A DNA stretch of 64,000 nucleotides, from NCBI GenBank assembly GCA_026874595.1, contig CM049310.1, positions 4,960,001 to 5,024,000 of the forward strand, in the 5' to 3' direction. This DNA is from Sipunculus nudus. Taxonomy: Eukaryota > Annelida > Sipuncula > Golfingiida > Sipunculidae. The translations under genes and the position numbers were made by a program. This document shows positions 28,790-39,521 of the stretch, in pieces. Numbering within the stretch: position 1 is the first letter of the stretch; each line of letters opens with the position of its first letter. The notes under the pieces were generated by a model, which saw nothing but the letters and a program-made list of their open reading frames with translations, was not told the origin of the DNA and searched no databases.

Positions 28790-31700
28790 ACAGTGATCCA
28801 CACGAATACATTAAAGATAGAGCAGAAAGTCAGAGACACAGTGATCCACACGAATGCATTAAAGATAGAATGCATTAAAGATAGAGCAGAAGGTCAGAGA
28901 CAGTGATCCACACGAATACATTAAAGATAGAGCAGAAAGTCAGAGACACAGTGATCTACACGAATACATTAAAGATATAGCAGAAGGTCAGAGACACAGT
29001 GATCCACACGAATACATGAAAGATAGAGCAGAAAGTCAGAGACACAGTCATCCACACGAATACATTAAAGATGGTGCAGAAGGTCAGAGACACAGTGATC
29101 CACAGGAATACATTAAAGATAGAGCAGAAAGTCAGAGACACAGTCATCCACACGAATACATTAAAGATAAAGCAGAAGGTCAGAGACACGGTCATACACA
29201 CGAATACATTATAGATAGAGCAGAAAGTCAGAGACACAGTCATCCACACGAATACATTAAAGATAGAGCAGAAGGTCAGAGACACAGTGATCCACACGAA
29301 TACATTAAAGATAGAGCAGAAGGTCAGAGACACAGTCATCCACACGAATACACAAAAGATAGAGCAGAAGGTCAGAGACACAGTGATCCACACGAATACA
29401 TTAAAGATAGAGCAGAAAGTCAGAGACACAGTGATCCACACGAATACATAAAAGATAGAGCAGAAAGTCATAGACACAGTCATCCACACGAATACATTAA
29501 AGATAGAGCAGAAAGTCAGAGACACAGTGATCCACACGAATACATTAAAGATAGAGCAGAAAGTCAGGGACACAGTGATCCACACGAATACATTAAAGAT
29601 AGAGCAGAAAGTCAGAGACACAGTGATCCACACGAATACATTAAAGATAGAGCAGAAGGTCAGAGACACAGTGATCCACACGAATATATGAAAGATAGAG
29701 CAGAAAGTCAGAGACACAGTCATCCACACGAATACATTAAAGATAGAGCAGAAGGTCAGAGACACAGTGATCCACAGGAATACATTAAAGATAGAGCAGA
29801 AAGTCAGAGACACAGTCATCCACACGAATACATTAAAGATAGAGCAGAAGGTCAGAGACACGGTGATCCACAGGAATACATTAAAGATAGAGCAGAAGGT
29901 CAGAGACACAGTGATCCACAGGAATACATTAAAGATAGAGCAGAAAGTCAGAGACACAGTGATCAACACGAATACATTAAAGATAGAGCAGAAGGTCAGA
30001 GACACGGTCATCCACACGAATACAATAAAGATAGAGCAGAAGGTCAGAGACACAGTGATCCACAGGAATACATTAAAGATAGAGCAGAAAGTCAGAGACA
30101 CAGCCATCCACACTAATACATTAAAGACAGAGCAGAAAGTCAGAGACACAGCCATCTACACGAATACATTAAAGATAGAGCATAAGGTCAGAGACATAGT
30201 CATCCACACGAATACATTAAAGATAGAGCAGAAAGTCAGAGACACAGTCATCCACACGAATACATTAAAGATAGAGCAGAAAGTCAGAGACACAGTCATC
30301 CACACGAATACATTAAAGATAGAGCAGAAAGTCAAAGACACAGTCATCCACACGAATACATTAAAGATAGAGCAGAAAGTCAGAGACACAGTGATCCACA
30401 CGAATACATTAAAGATAGAGCAGAAAGTCAGAGACACAGTCATCCACACGAATACATTAAAGATAGAGCAGAAGGTCAGAGACACAGTCATCCACACGAA
30501 TACATTAAAGATAGAGCAGAAAGTCAGAGACACAGTCATCCACACGAATACATTAAAGATAGAGCAGAAAGTCAGAGACACAGTCATCCACACGAATACA
30601 TTAAAGATAGAGCAGAAGGTCAGAGACACGGTCATCCACACGAATACATTAAAGATAGAGCAGAAAGTCAAAGACACGGTCATCCACACGAATACATTAA
30701 AGACAGAGCAGAAAGTCAGAGACACAGTGATCCACACGAATACATTAAAGACAGAGCAGAAGGTCAGAGACACAGTGATCCACACGAATACATTAAAGAT
30801 AGAGCAGAAAGTCAGAGACACAGTGATCAACACGAATACATTAAAGATAGAGCAGAAAGTCAGAGACACAGTGATCCACACGAATACATTAAAGATAGAG
30901 CAGAAAGTCAGAGACACAGTGATCCACACGAATACATTAAAGATAGAGCAGAAGGTCAGAGACACAGTCATCCACACGAATACATTAAAGATAGAGCAGA
31001 AAGTCAGAGACACAGTCATCCACACGAATACATTAAAGATAGAGCAGAAAGTCAGAGACACAGTCATCCACACGAATACATTAAAGATAGAGCAGAAAGT
31101 CAGAGACACAGTCATCCACACGAATACATTAAAGATAGAGCAGAAGGTCAGAGACACAGTGATCCACACGAATACATTAAAGATAGAGCAGAAAGTCAGA
31201 GACACAGTGATCCACACGAATACATTAAAGATAGAGCAGAAAGTCAGAGACACAGTGATCCACACGAATGCATTAAAGATAGAATGCATTAAAGATAGAG
31301 CAGAAGGTCAGAGACAGTGATCCACACGAATACATTAAAGATAGAGCAGAAAGTCAGAGACACAGTGATCTACACGAATACATTAAAGATATAGCAGAAG
31401 GTCAGAGACACAGTGATCCACACGAATACATGAAAGATAGAGCAGAAAGTCAGAGACACAGTCATCCACACGAATACATTAAAGATAGTGCAGAAGGTCA
31501 GAGACACAGTGATCCACAGGAATACATTAAAGATAGAGCAGAAAGTCAGAGACACAGTCATCCACACGAATACATTAAAGATAGAGCAGAAGGTCAGAGA
31601 CACGGTCATACACACGAATACATTATAGATAGAGCAGAAAGTCAGAGACACAGTCATCCACACGAATACATTAAAGATAGAGCAGAAGGTCAGAGACACA

Positions 31701-33790
31701 GTGATCCACACGAATACATTAAAGATAGAGCAGAAGGTCAGAGACACAGTCATCCACACGAATACACAAAAGATAGAGCAGAAGGTCAGAGACACAGTGA
31801 TCCACACGAATACATTAAAGATAGAGCAGAAAGTCAGAGACACAGTGATCCACACGAATACATAAAAGATAGAGCAGAAAGTCATAGACACAGTCATCCA
31901 CACGAATACATTAAAGATAGAGCAGAAAGTCAGAGACACAGTGATCCACACGAATACATTAAAGATAGAGCAGAAAGTCAGGGACACAGTGATCCACACG
32001 AATACATTAAAGATAGAGCAGAAAGTCAGAGACACAGTGATCCACACGAATACATTAAAGATAGAGCAGAAGGTCAGAGACACAGTGATCCACACGAATA
32101 TATGAAAGATAGAGCAGAAAGTCAGAGACACAGTCATCCACACGAATACATTAAAGATAGAGCAGAAGGTCAGAGACACAGTGATCCACAGGAATACATT
32201 AAAGATAGAGCAGAAAGTCAGAGACACAGTCATCCACACGAATACATTAAAGATAGAGCAGAAGGTCAGAGACACGGTGATCCACAGGAATACATTAAAG
32301 ATAGAGCAGAAGGTCAGAGACACAGTGATCCACAGGAATACATTAAAGATAGAGCAGAAAGTCAGAGACACAGTGATCAACACGAATACATTAAAGATAG
32401 AGCAGAAGGTCAGAGACACAGTGATCCACAGGAATACATTAAAGATAGAGCAGAAAGTCAGAGACACAGTCATCCACACGAATACATTAAAGATAGAGCA
32501 GAAAGTCAGAGACACAGTCATCCACACGAATACAATAAAGATAGAGCAGAAGGTCAGAGACACAGTGATCCACAGGAATACATTAAAGATAGAGCAGAAA
32601 GTCAGAGACACAGCCATCCACACTAATACATTAAAGACAGAGCAGAAAGTCAGAGACACAGCCATCTACACGAATACATTAAAGATAGAGCATAAGGTCA
32701 GAGACATAGTCATCCACACGAATACATTAAAGATAGAGCAGAAAGTCAGAGACACAGTCATCCACACGAATACATTAAAGATAGAGCAGAAAGTCAGAGA
32801 CACAGTCATCCACACGAATACATTAAAGATAGAGCAGAAAGTCAAAGACACAGTCATCCACACGAATACATTAAAGATAGAGCAGAAAGTCAGAGACACA
32901 GTGATCCACACGAATACATTAAAGATAGAGCAGAAAGTCAGAGACACAGTCATCCACACGAATACATTAAAGATAGAGCAGAAGGTCAGAGACACAGTCA
33001 TCCACACGAATACATTAAAGATAGAGCAGAAAGTCAGAGACACAGTCATCCACACGAATACATTAAAGATAGAGCAGAAAGTCAGAGACACAGTCATCCA
33101 CACGAATACATTAAAGATAGAGCAGAAGGTCAGAGACACGGTCATCCACACGAATACATTAAAGATAGAGCAGAAAGTCAAAGACACGGTCATCCACACG
33201 AATACATTAAAGACAGAGCAGAAAGTCAGAGACACAGTGATCCACACGAATACATTAAAGACAGAGCAGAAGGTCAGAGACACAGTGATCCACACGAATA
33301 CATTAAAGATAGAGCAGAAAGTCAGAGACACAGTGATCAACACGAATACATTAAAGATAGAGCAGAAAGTCAGAGACACAGTGATCCACACGAATACATT
33401 AAAGATAGAGCAGAAAGTCAGAGACACAGTGATCCACACGAATACATTAAAGATAGAGCAGAAGGTCAGAGACACAGTCATCCACACGAATACATTAAAG
33501 ATAGAGCAGAAAGTCAGAGACACAGTCATCCACACGAATACATTAAAGATAGAGCAGAAAGTCAGAGACACAGTCATCCACACGAATACATTAAAGATAG
33601 AGCAGAAAGTCAGAGACACAGTCATCCACACGAATACATTAAAGATAGAGCAGAAGGTCAGAGACACAGTGATCCACACGAATACATTAAAGATAGAGCA
33701 GAAAGTCAGAGACACAGTGATCCACACGAATACATTAAAGATAGAGCAGAAAGTCAGAGACACAGTGATCCACACGAATACATTAAAGAT
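28790..33790. repeat. Tandem duplication of about 2.4-2.5 kb inside the satellite
   Basis: Bases 28853-30000 match 31267-32414 at an offset of 2414. Bases from about 30120 to 31260 match about 32630 to 33770 at an offset of 2510, because two extra 48-bp units (96 bp) lie in the second copy. The left end of each copy is marked by an aberrant unit containing GAATGCATTAAAGATA with a partial internal duplication (28854 and 31268). Other shared rare variants are AGCATAAGGTC (30180, 32690), TACACAAAAGATAG (29350, 31764) and TATATGAAAG (29685, 32099). Confidence 0.85.
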
Positions 33791-34919
33791 AGAGCAGAAA
33801 GTCAGAGACACAGTGATCCACACGAATACATTAAAGATAGAGCAGAAGGTCAGAGACACAGTCATCCACACGAATACATTAAAGATAGAGCAGAAAGTCA
33901 GATACACAGTCATCCACACGAATACATTAAAGATAGAGCAGAAAGTCAGAGACACAGTGATCCACACGAATACATAAAAGATAGAGCAGAAAGTCATAGA
34001 CACAGTCATCCACACGAATACATTAAAGATAGAGCAGAAAGTCAGAGACACAGTGATCCACACGAATACATTAAAGATAGAGCAGAAGGTCAGAGACACA
34101 GTGATCCACACGAATACATTAAAGATAGAGCAGAAAGGCAGAGACACAGTGATCCACACGAATACATTAAAGATAGAGCAGAAAGTCAGAGACACAGTGA
34201 TCCGCACGAATACATTAAAGATAGAGCAGAAAGTCAGAGACACAGTGTACCACACGAATACATTAAAGATAGAGCAGAAAGTCAGAGACACAGTCATCCA
34301 CACGAATACATTAAAGATAGAGCAGAAAGTCAGAGACAGTGATCCACACGAATACATTAAAGATAGAGCAGAAAGTCAGAGACACAGTGATCCACACGAA
34401 TACATTAAAGATAGAGCAGAAAGTCAGAGACACAGTGATCCACACGAATAAAATAAAGATAGAGCAGAAAGTCAGAGACACAGTCGTCCACGAGAATACA
34501 TTAAAGATAGAGAAGAAAGTCAGAGACACAGTGATCCACACGAATACATTAAAGATAGAGCAGAAAGTCAGAGACACAGTGATCCACACGAATACATTAA
34601 AGATAGAGCAGAAAGTCAGAGACACAGTGAACCACACAAATTCATTAAAGATAGAGCAGAAGGTCAGAGACACAGTGATCCACAGGAATACATTAAAGAT
34701 AGAGCAGAAAGTCAGAGACACAGTCATCCACACGAATACATTAAAGATAGAGCAGAAGGTCAGAGACACGGTCATACACACGAATACATTATAGATAGAG
34801 CAGAAAGTCAGAGACACAGTCATCCACACGAATACATTAAAGATAGAGCAGAAGGTCAGAGACACAGTGATCCACACGAATACATTAAAGATAGAGCAGA
34901 AGGTCAGAGACACAGTCAT

Positions 34920-35705
34920 CCACACGAATACACAAAAGATAGAGCAGAAAGTCAGAGACACAGTGATCCACACGAATACATTAAAGATAGAGCAGAAGGT
35001 CAGAGACACAGTCATCCACACGAATACACAAAAGATAGAGCAGAAAGTCAGAGACACAGTGATCCACACGAATACATTAAAGATAGAGCAGAAGGTCAGA
35101 GACACAGTCATCCACACGAATACACAAAACATAGAGCAGAAAGTCAGAGACACAGTCATCCACACGAATACATTAAAGATAGAGCAGAAAGTCAGAGACA
35201 CAGCCATCCACACGAATACACAAAAGATAGAGCAGAAAGTCAGAGACACAGTCATCCACACGAATACATTAAAGATAGAGCAGAAGGTCAGAGACACAGT
35301 CATCCACACGAATACACAAAAGATAGAGCAGAAAGTCAGAGACACAGTCATCCACACGAATACATTAAAGATAGAGCAGAAAGTCAGAGACACAGTCATC
35401 CACACGAATACATTTAAGATAGAGCAGAAGGTCAGAGACACAGTCATCCACACGAATACACAAAAGATAGAGCAGAAAGTCAGAGACACAGTCATCCACA
35501 CGAATACATTTAAGATAGAGGATAAAGTCAGAGACACAGTCATCCACACGAATACACAAAAGATAGAGCAGAAAGTCAGAGACACAGTCATCCACACGAA
35601 TACATTAAAGATAGAGCAGAAAGTCAGAGACACAGTCATCCACACGAATACACAAAAGATAGAGCAGAAAGTCAGAGACACAGTCATCCACACGAATACA
35701 TTAAA
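34920..35705. repeat. 96-bp dimeric domain at right edge of satellite
   Basis: For about 780 bases the array alternates two unit types: one with GAATACACAAAAGATAG and one with GAATACATTAAAGATAG. In the forward frame this reads as alternating NTQKIEQ and NTLKIEQ. The alternation is fairly regular (for example 34924, 35020, 35116, 35212), giving a 96-bp higher-order unit. A few units depart from it, with ACATTTAAGATAG near 35412 and 35507. The last units (35705-35802) degenerate into GAATAAATCAAAAG variants before unique sequence begins. Confidence 0.85.
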
Positions 35706-35802
35706 GATAGAGCAGAAGGTCAGAGACAATGAACCACACGAATAAATCAAAAGATAGAGCAGAAAGTCAGAAACACAGAGATCCACACGAATAAATCAAA
35801 AG

Positions 35803-36119
35803 GGCGAACCTTTATGAAAAAAGATAGCCCTCGTTTGTGTACAGGAAAATTTCTTAACTGATGAAGTATACGTTAGAAAGACTACAAAGAGCGCATATAT
35901 ACCTTTATCTGTGCGAACAAAAATACATTCAGCATGGTTAGTGCATGTTATCGTTAAAGCCAGCTATTGAAGTATTATTTTTGTATTTTTGGGATTTCTG
36001 GATACCCTGCATACCGTGAACGTATATTAATTAGAAAACGGCGACTACGTGTATCCGCCGAAATCAGAGTGGGACGGGTGAAGCGAGGCGTGGATTGAGT
36101 GGCAGGAGGAAATAGAGTG
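35803..36119. other. Satellite flank, no gene seen
   Basis: Unique AT-rich sequence directly after the last degenerate satellite unit. I see no ORF, RNA gene or repeat here that I can name. Confidence 0.6.
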
Positions 36120-36990
36120 AGATGTGTTGCATATTAGCATGGGTATGTGCCACGTAAACATCATTGTAGGTGGCGCCACCTTTTTTAAAGAAAAAAAAGC
36201 TATACAAGATGTATACCTTTGCAGAATTTTAGGTGGATAAGTCAAACCACTGCCAAGATATGAGTGATTTTTACCCTAGGCAGATGAACAGAGGGACACC
36301 ATGCAAAAATGGTTGTTAGTTGGCCCACCAAATGTGTTTAGTTGTAGAGCTATGTTAGATCTATACTCATGCAAAATTCAGGCCTATACGTCAAACCATT
36401 CCTGAAATATCAGTATGGATGTCTGCATCGTAACCATGAACGTAGGTGGCGCCACCTGCCACAAATCGAGAAAGCTATCCAAGATGTATACATACCTTAT
36501 ACAAAATTTTAGGAAGATACGTCAAACCACTGCCGAGATATGAGTTATTTTATCCCATGGCACACAAACAAGAGGGTGGTGGGCAAAAATGGTTGCAGGT
36601 GGCGCCACCAGTTTTGCGTATGATAAAGGGCTATGTGAGTTCTATACACATGCAAAATTTCAGGCAAATACGTCAAACAAGTCCTTTAGATATAAGAAAG
36701 TGAATGTAGGTGGTGCCACCTGTCATAAAATCACGAAAGCTATTCAGGATGTATATGCATGTAAAATTTCAGATGGATAAGTCCATGCAGCCACTGCAGA
36801 GATGAGTGATTTTAACCCAGGGTAGACGAACAGATGGACCCTGTGCAAAAATGGTTGCAGGTCGCGCCACCATTTTTGTATGATGTAAAGCTATCCAAGA
36901 GATAAACTGGTGAAGCCCGGTCGGTCAAACGAGTCCAAAGATATGTGGGTAAATGTGTGAGAACAGACGCACAGATGGACGCTGTGCAAA
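36120..36990. repeat. Degenerate dimeric repeat with GGTGGCGCCACC palindromes
   Basis: Six copies of a half-unit each centre on GGTGGCGCCACC or a variant: 36169-36180, 36319-36330 (degenerate, GTTGGCCCACCA), 36445-36456, 36598-36609, 36709-36720 (one change) and 36860-36871 (one change). Spacings are about 150, 126, 153, 111 and 151, so the true unit is a dimer of roughly 262-279 bp. Shared words around the palindrome include AAGCTATCCAAGATGTATA, CAAAATTTCAGG, ATACGTCAAAC, GATATGAGT and GCAAAAATGGTTG. Short ORFs across it are not conserved between copies. Its biological nature is unknown to me. Confidence 0.8.
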
Positions 36991-38416
36991 GAGGAAAGGC
37001 CAGAGGTCAACCCAAAATGAGGACGCAGCGGTTCACATGTGACCCGATCATAATTCCGAGTTTCATAAAATTCCGTCCAGTGGTAACGGAGGAGTTCTCC
37101 AGAAACCTATATGCGGCGGCGGTAGATCCGGCGGCGGCGGTCGTGGGCTGAAAACATAGTATCCGCAAAACTCTGTTTTCACGTTATTATCTTTATTTTT
37201 AATTTAATAAATAGTACAACCCAGTCTTGTTTCACGGAACTGAGAAGTGTTTGCCCCGTACATTTGGAAAAGTGCTGTAAACCATTATAGGCCTATAATG
37301 TACAAGGTATAAGGTATATATACAAATATAAACGGCAGTGCAGAAGCAAGTATTTCATATAGAGCATTATGACAAGAAGATACTTTTAATGATAGAGTTT
37401 TGAGGCAGGTGTTCGGGTGTGCCTGCATAAAAATATACACAAATCTGTCAGGGCGTAAGTAATTATGTCTTCCACTAATTATTTGTAAAAGCATTATCCA
37501 ATATCTTGAATGTCTTCATTGAGTCAAAAGCATCTATACATCAGATCCTATACTTACGGCCTGTCAATTATTTACTGGGCGAACCCGATATGTGCATATT
37601 AATTCGTGAGTCACATGCCTGTTGAAGCAGCCGATGGAGTCTTTTCTTTTGCCTGATTGTACGTCACGCTTTAGTTCACATCTCCATGATAACCGAATGG
37701 CTGCGCTCTAACAGCGGTTAGTTCCCTGGAAATTGAAGGCCCAAAATACTAATGATTTACTGAAAAAAAACCCTATGTCCATGCAGTAAGGTGATGACAG
37801 GTAGGGTTTTATATAGTACCGGCCTAAATTCCACCATATATAGCAGTTGGTATGCATGCAAAACGAGGATTTTATTAAGCTTGTTCTGTTTTATCCTCTT
37901 CTAGCTCTCTTTTATATCAACTATAAGATCTCTCGTTTGTATAAACTAAGATGAATTGAAAAAAAGTTAGTGATCAATTTTATGGAAAGGTTGTACTATG
38001 CACACTTGAGAAACAAAACCTAACTTAATTATCAGGATACATTTATATCTGGGGTAAATGCCATTTTAATACAATTTTTCTTGCACCATATATTATAATA
38101 TTTAAACCGTTCTGCTGATTCTTTGCAAATGTATTTTGAGAGTATTCTGAGAGTTCTGTTTGATGGGTTTGTTCCGTCTCTTTCAAATAATATATGAAGA
38201 GTTACATATTGAATTTCCTCATTTCCTTACTCTTATTTAGATTTTAATTGTCCCTCCATTTCCACTATAATTACATTTGATTTTAATTTAACTGCCTGCT
38301 TATTCATTTTTTTTTATATTTCACTTCTTTTTTTTTAGTTTCATCGTACGGTACCTATTAATTATAAATCATAATTATCTTTTCTTGTAATATCTTTCAT
38401 ACGACACTATAAAATT
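36991..38416. other. Unique AT-rich stretch, no gene seen
   Basis: A short GC-rich patch with GCGGCGGCGG runs occurs near 37110-37145. The rest is increasingly AT-rich with poly-T runs. No convincing exon, RNA gene or transposon terminus was found. Confidence 0.5.
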
Positions 38417-38439
38417 GTTATTATTATTATTAATATTAA

Positions 38440-38478
<39 letters not shown>
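38417..38478. repeat. (ATT)n microsatellite
   Basis: An almost pure run of TTA/ATT trinucleotides of about 62 bases, interrupted once by AATATTAAA, followed abruptly by CGCGCG. Confidence 0.95.
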
Positions 38479-38479
<1 letters not shown>

Positions 38480-38589
38480 GCGCGATTTTGAATAACAAGT
38501 GGCTTGATACTGGATAGAAAATATTTAGAATGAGTAACCAACTTCAATATATACATGTAGTTCACAATAATGCAGTTTAAAGTAAAAGT

Positions 38590-38760
38590 ACCTTAAATAG
38601 TCTCTAGATGGCGCTCTTTGTTGTCCGAGTTGTGCATTCTGGGATAACAAGTACTTGTCATCCGCCATCTTGGAAGTGTCATAGCAGATACACAAACAGG
38701 TAGGCAGTATTTTTCGGCCAAATAACTGTCGCATTAAGGCACCCACGTCAACAACAGGCC
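38590..38760. promoter_or_regulatory. Candidate promoter / first-exon region
   Basis: Promoter-like motifs cluster here. CCGCCATCTTGG at 38662-38673 reads as AAGATGGCGG on the minus strand, a YY1-type site, and is adjacent to GGAAGTG, an ETS-type core. GCATTCTGGGA lies at 38634-38644 and AGATGGCGCTC at 38606-38616. A plausible + strand splice donor, CAG|GTAGGC, falls at 38699/38700. The patch is less AT-rich than its surroundings. It could be the promoter and untranslated first exon of Rab14, which needs an upstream exon, or a promoter for a minus-strand gene. Motif matches are by eye and the assignment is tentative. Confidence 0.3.
38592..38668 (-). other. Possible minus-strand first coding exon
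   Basis: On the minus strand an ATG at 38668-38666 lies in a good context (AAGATGGCGG) and opens a frame starting MADDKYLLSQNAQLG. It continues to a possible donor AAG|GTACTT whose last exon base is 38592; without splicing the frame stops at 38525 after 47 codons. I recognise no protein family. The context could equally be a YY1-type motif with no translation, so this is a weak candidate. Confidence 0.15.
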
Positions 38761-39518
38761 ACAGATATACTGAGGACATAATAGCAAGCTGCCCAGGTGT
38801 GATAATTAGCAGCTAGGATATCGTACACACGGGTACGTAGCATTTTCTTCACGACTGTCGTGCTAATTTTGACGTCAAACTTCAGAATCGGAAGTGTGTT
38901 TGATTGTGAACGCAAATCGGTAAACTCTGTCCCAGCTGTAAACAAACCGGATGATGTCATCCGCAAAATTATGCCAGTCAATATGGTCATTTTAGCATAT
39001 AGGGAAGAGATATTTAGTATACATTCAGACAGTCTGTACTGGGTCGATGGTTCGATCTGGCCCGCATTTCTTGAGTCCGAGATCAGATTTCCGTATTATT
39101 GGAGGCGTGGCAGACCGTCCAACGCACTGGCCAGTTAAAGAAATGACGTCCCAGCTGTCGTCTGCCTTTTGTTTTTCTTTCATCGTGCCTTTAAATTATT
39201 TGCTCATGTGCGTTTTATCAAACATTTCGAAATCTTAAGTGCAGTATATGTCAAAATATGTATTTAAAGTTCCGTGCCTATGGAATTATAAATATAAGTT
39301 GACTGATTCATCACAGAGTTCAGATATCATACTATAGTATCAGATAATGGGGGTCGACTTCACATAATCTTGGGCCACCTCACAGCAATAAAAATTCAGA
39401 AAAAAATGATAGCTAGTATAAGGTTTGAAATTAAGTATTTTATCATGATTTAGTATTAGATATATGAGACCTTTTTTACAAGTAAGTTTTGCGGAAACAC
39501 CCCAGTTACATCTTTGAC
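38761..39518. other. Unique stretch, no supported gene
   Basis: It holds a 92-codon open frame on the + strand (38860-39138) with no recognisable domain. Its composition, slightly richer in CpG than the flanks, suits promoter-proximal sequence better than a gene. Beyond 39140 it is AT-rich and featureless. Confidence 0.4.
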
Positions 39519-39521
39519 TAA

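Larger units (their letters stand above)
1..35802. repeat. 48-bp satellite array, about 745 copies, open at left edge
   Basis: The same 48-bp unit repeats head to tail without interruption from base 1 to about 35802. Key words in each unit are CACACGAATACATTAAAGA, GAGCAGAAAGTCAGAGACAC and AGTSATCC. Variable sites recur in many units: GATA/GACA, AAAGTC/AAGGTC, AGTGATC/AGTCATC, GAGCAG/GATCAG, CACAGT/CATAGT and GGTCATACAC for AGTCATCCAC. The + strand is A-rich and T-poor (22 A to 7 T in a typical unit) and about 40% GC. Since 48 is divisible by three, the frames reading VIHTNTLKIEQKVRDT and HPHEYIKDRAESQRHS (forward) and MTVSLTFCSIFNVFVW (reverse) all lack stops in a typical unit. All three are broken in places by units with stops or frame-shifting indels. 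No single frame is conserved, and there is no non-repeat exon, signal peptide or domain. I therefore treat it as satellite DNA. A centromeric, pericentromeric or interstitial location cannot be told from the sequence. Confidence 0.97.

Noticed and set aside
1-35802. CRISPR-like array
   Set aside because: There are no unique spacers; the unit is contiguous and repeats head to tail. The context is eukaryotic.
1-35802. Telomeric repeat or rDNA spacer
   Set aside because: The unit contains no TTAGGG-like word and no rRNA sequence is present in the window.
36446-36780. Overlapping short + strand frames as genes
   Set aside because: They span the dimeric palindrome repeat and are not conserved from one copy to the next.
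38860-39138. A 92-codon + strand frame as a gene
   Set aside because: No recognisable domain and no splice or codon evidence. It may be promoter-proximal sequence by chance free of stops.
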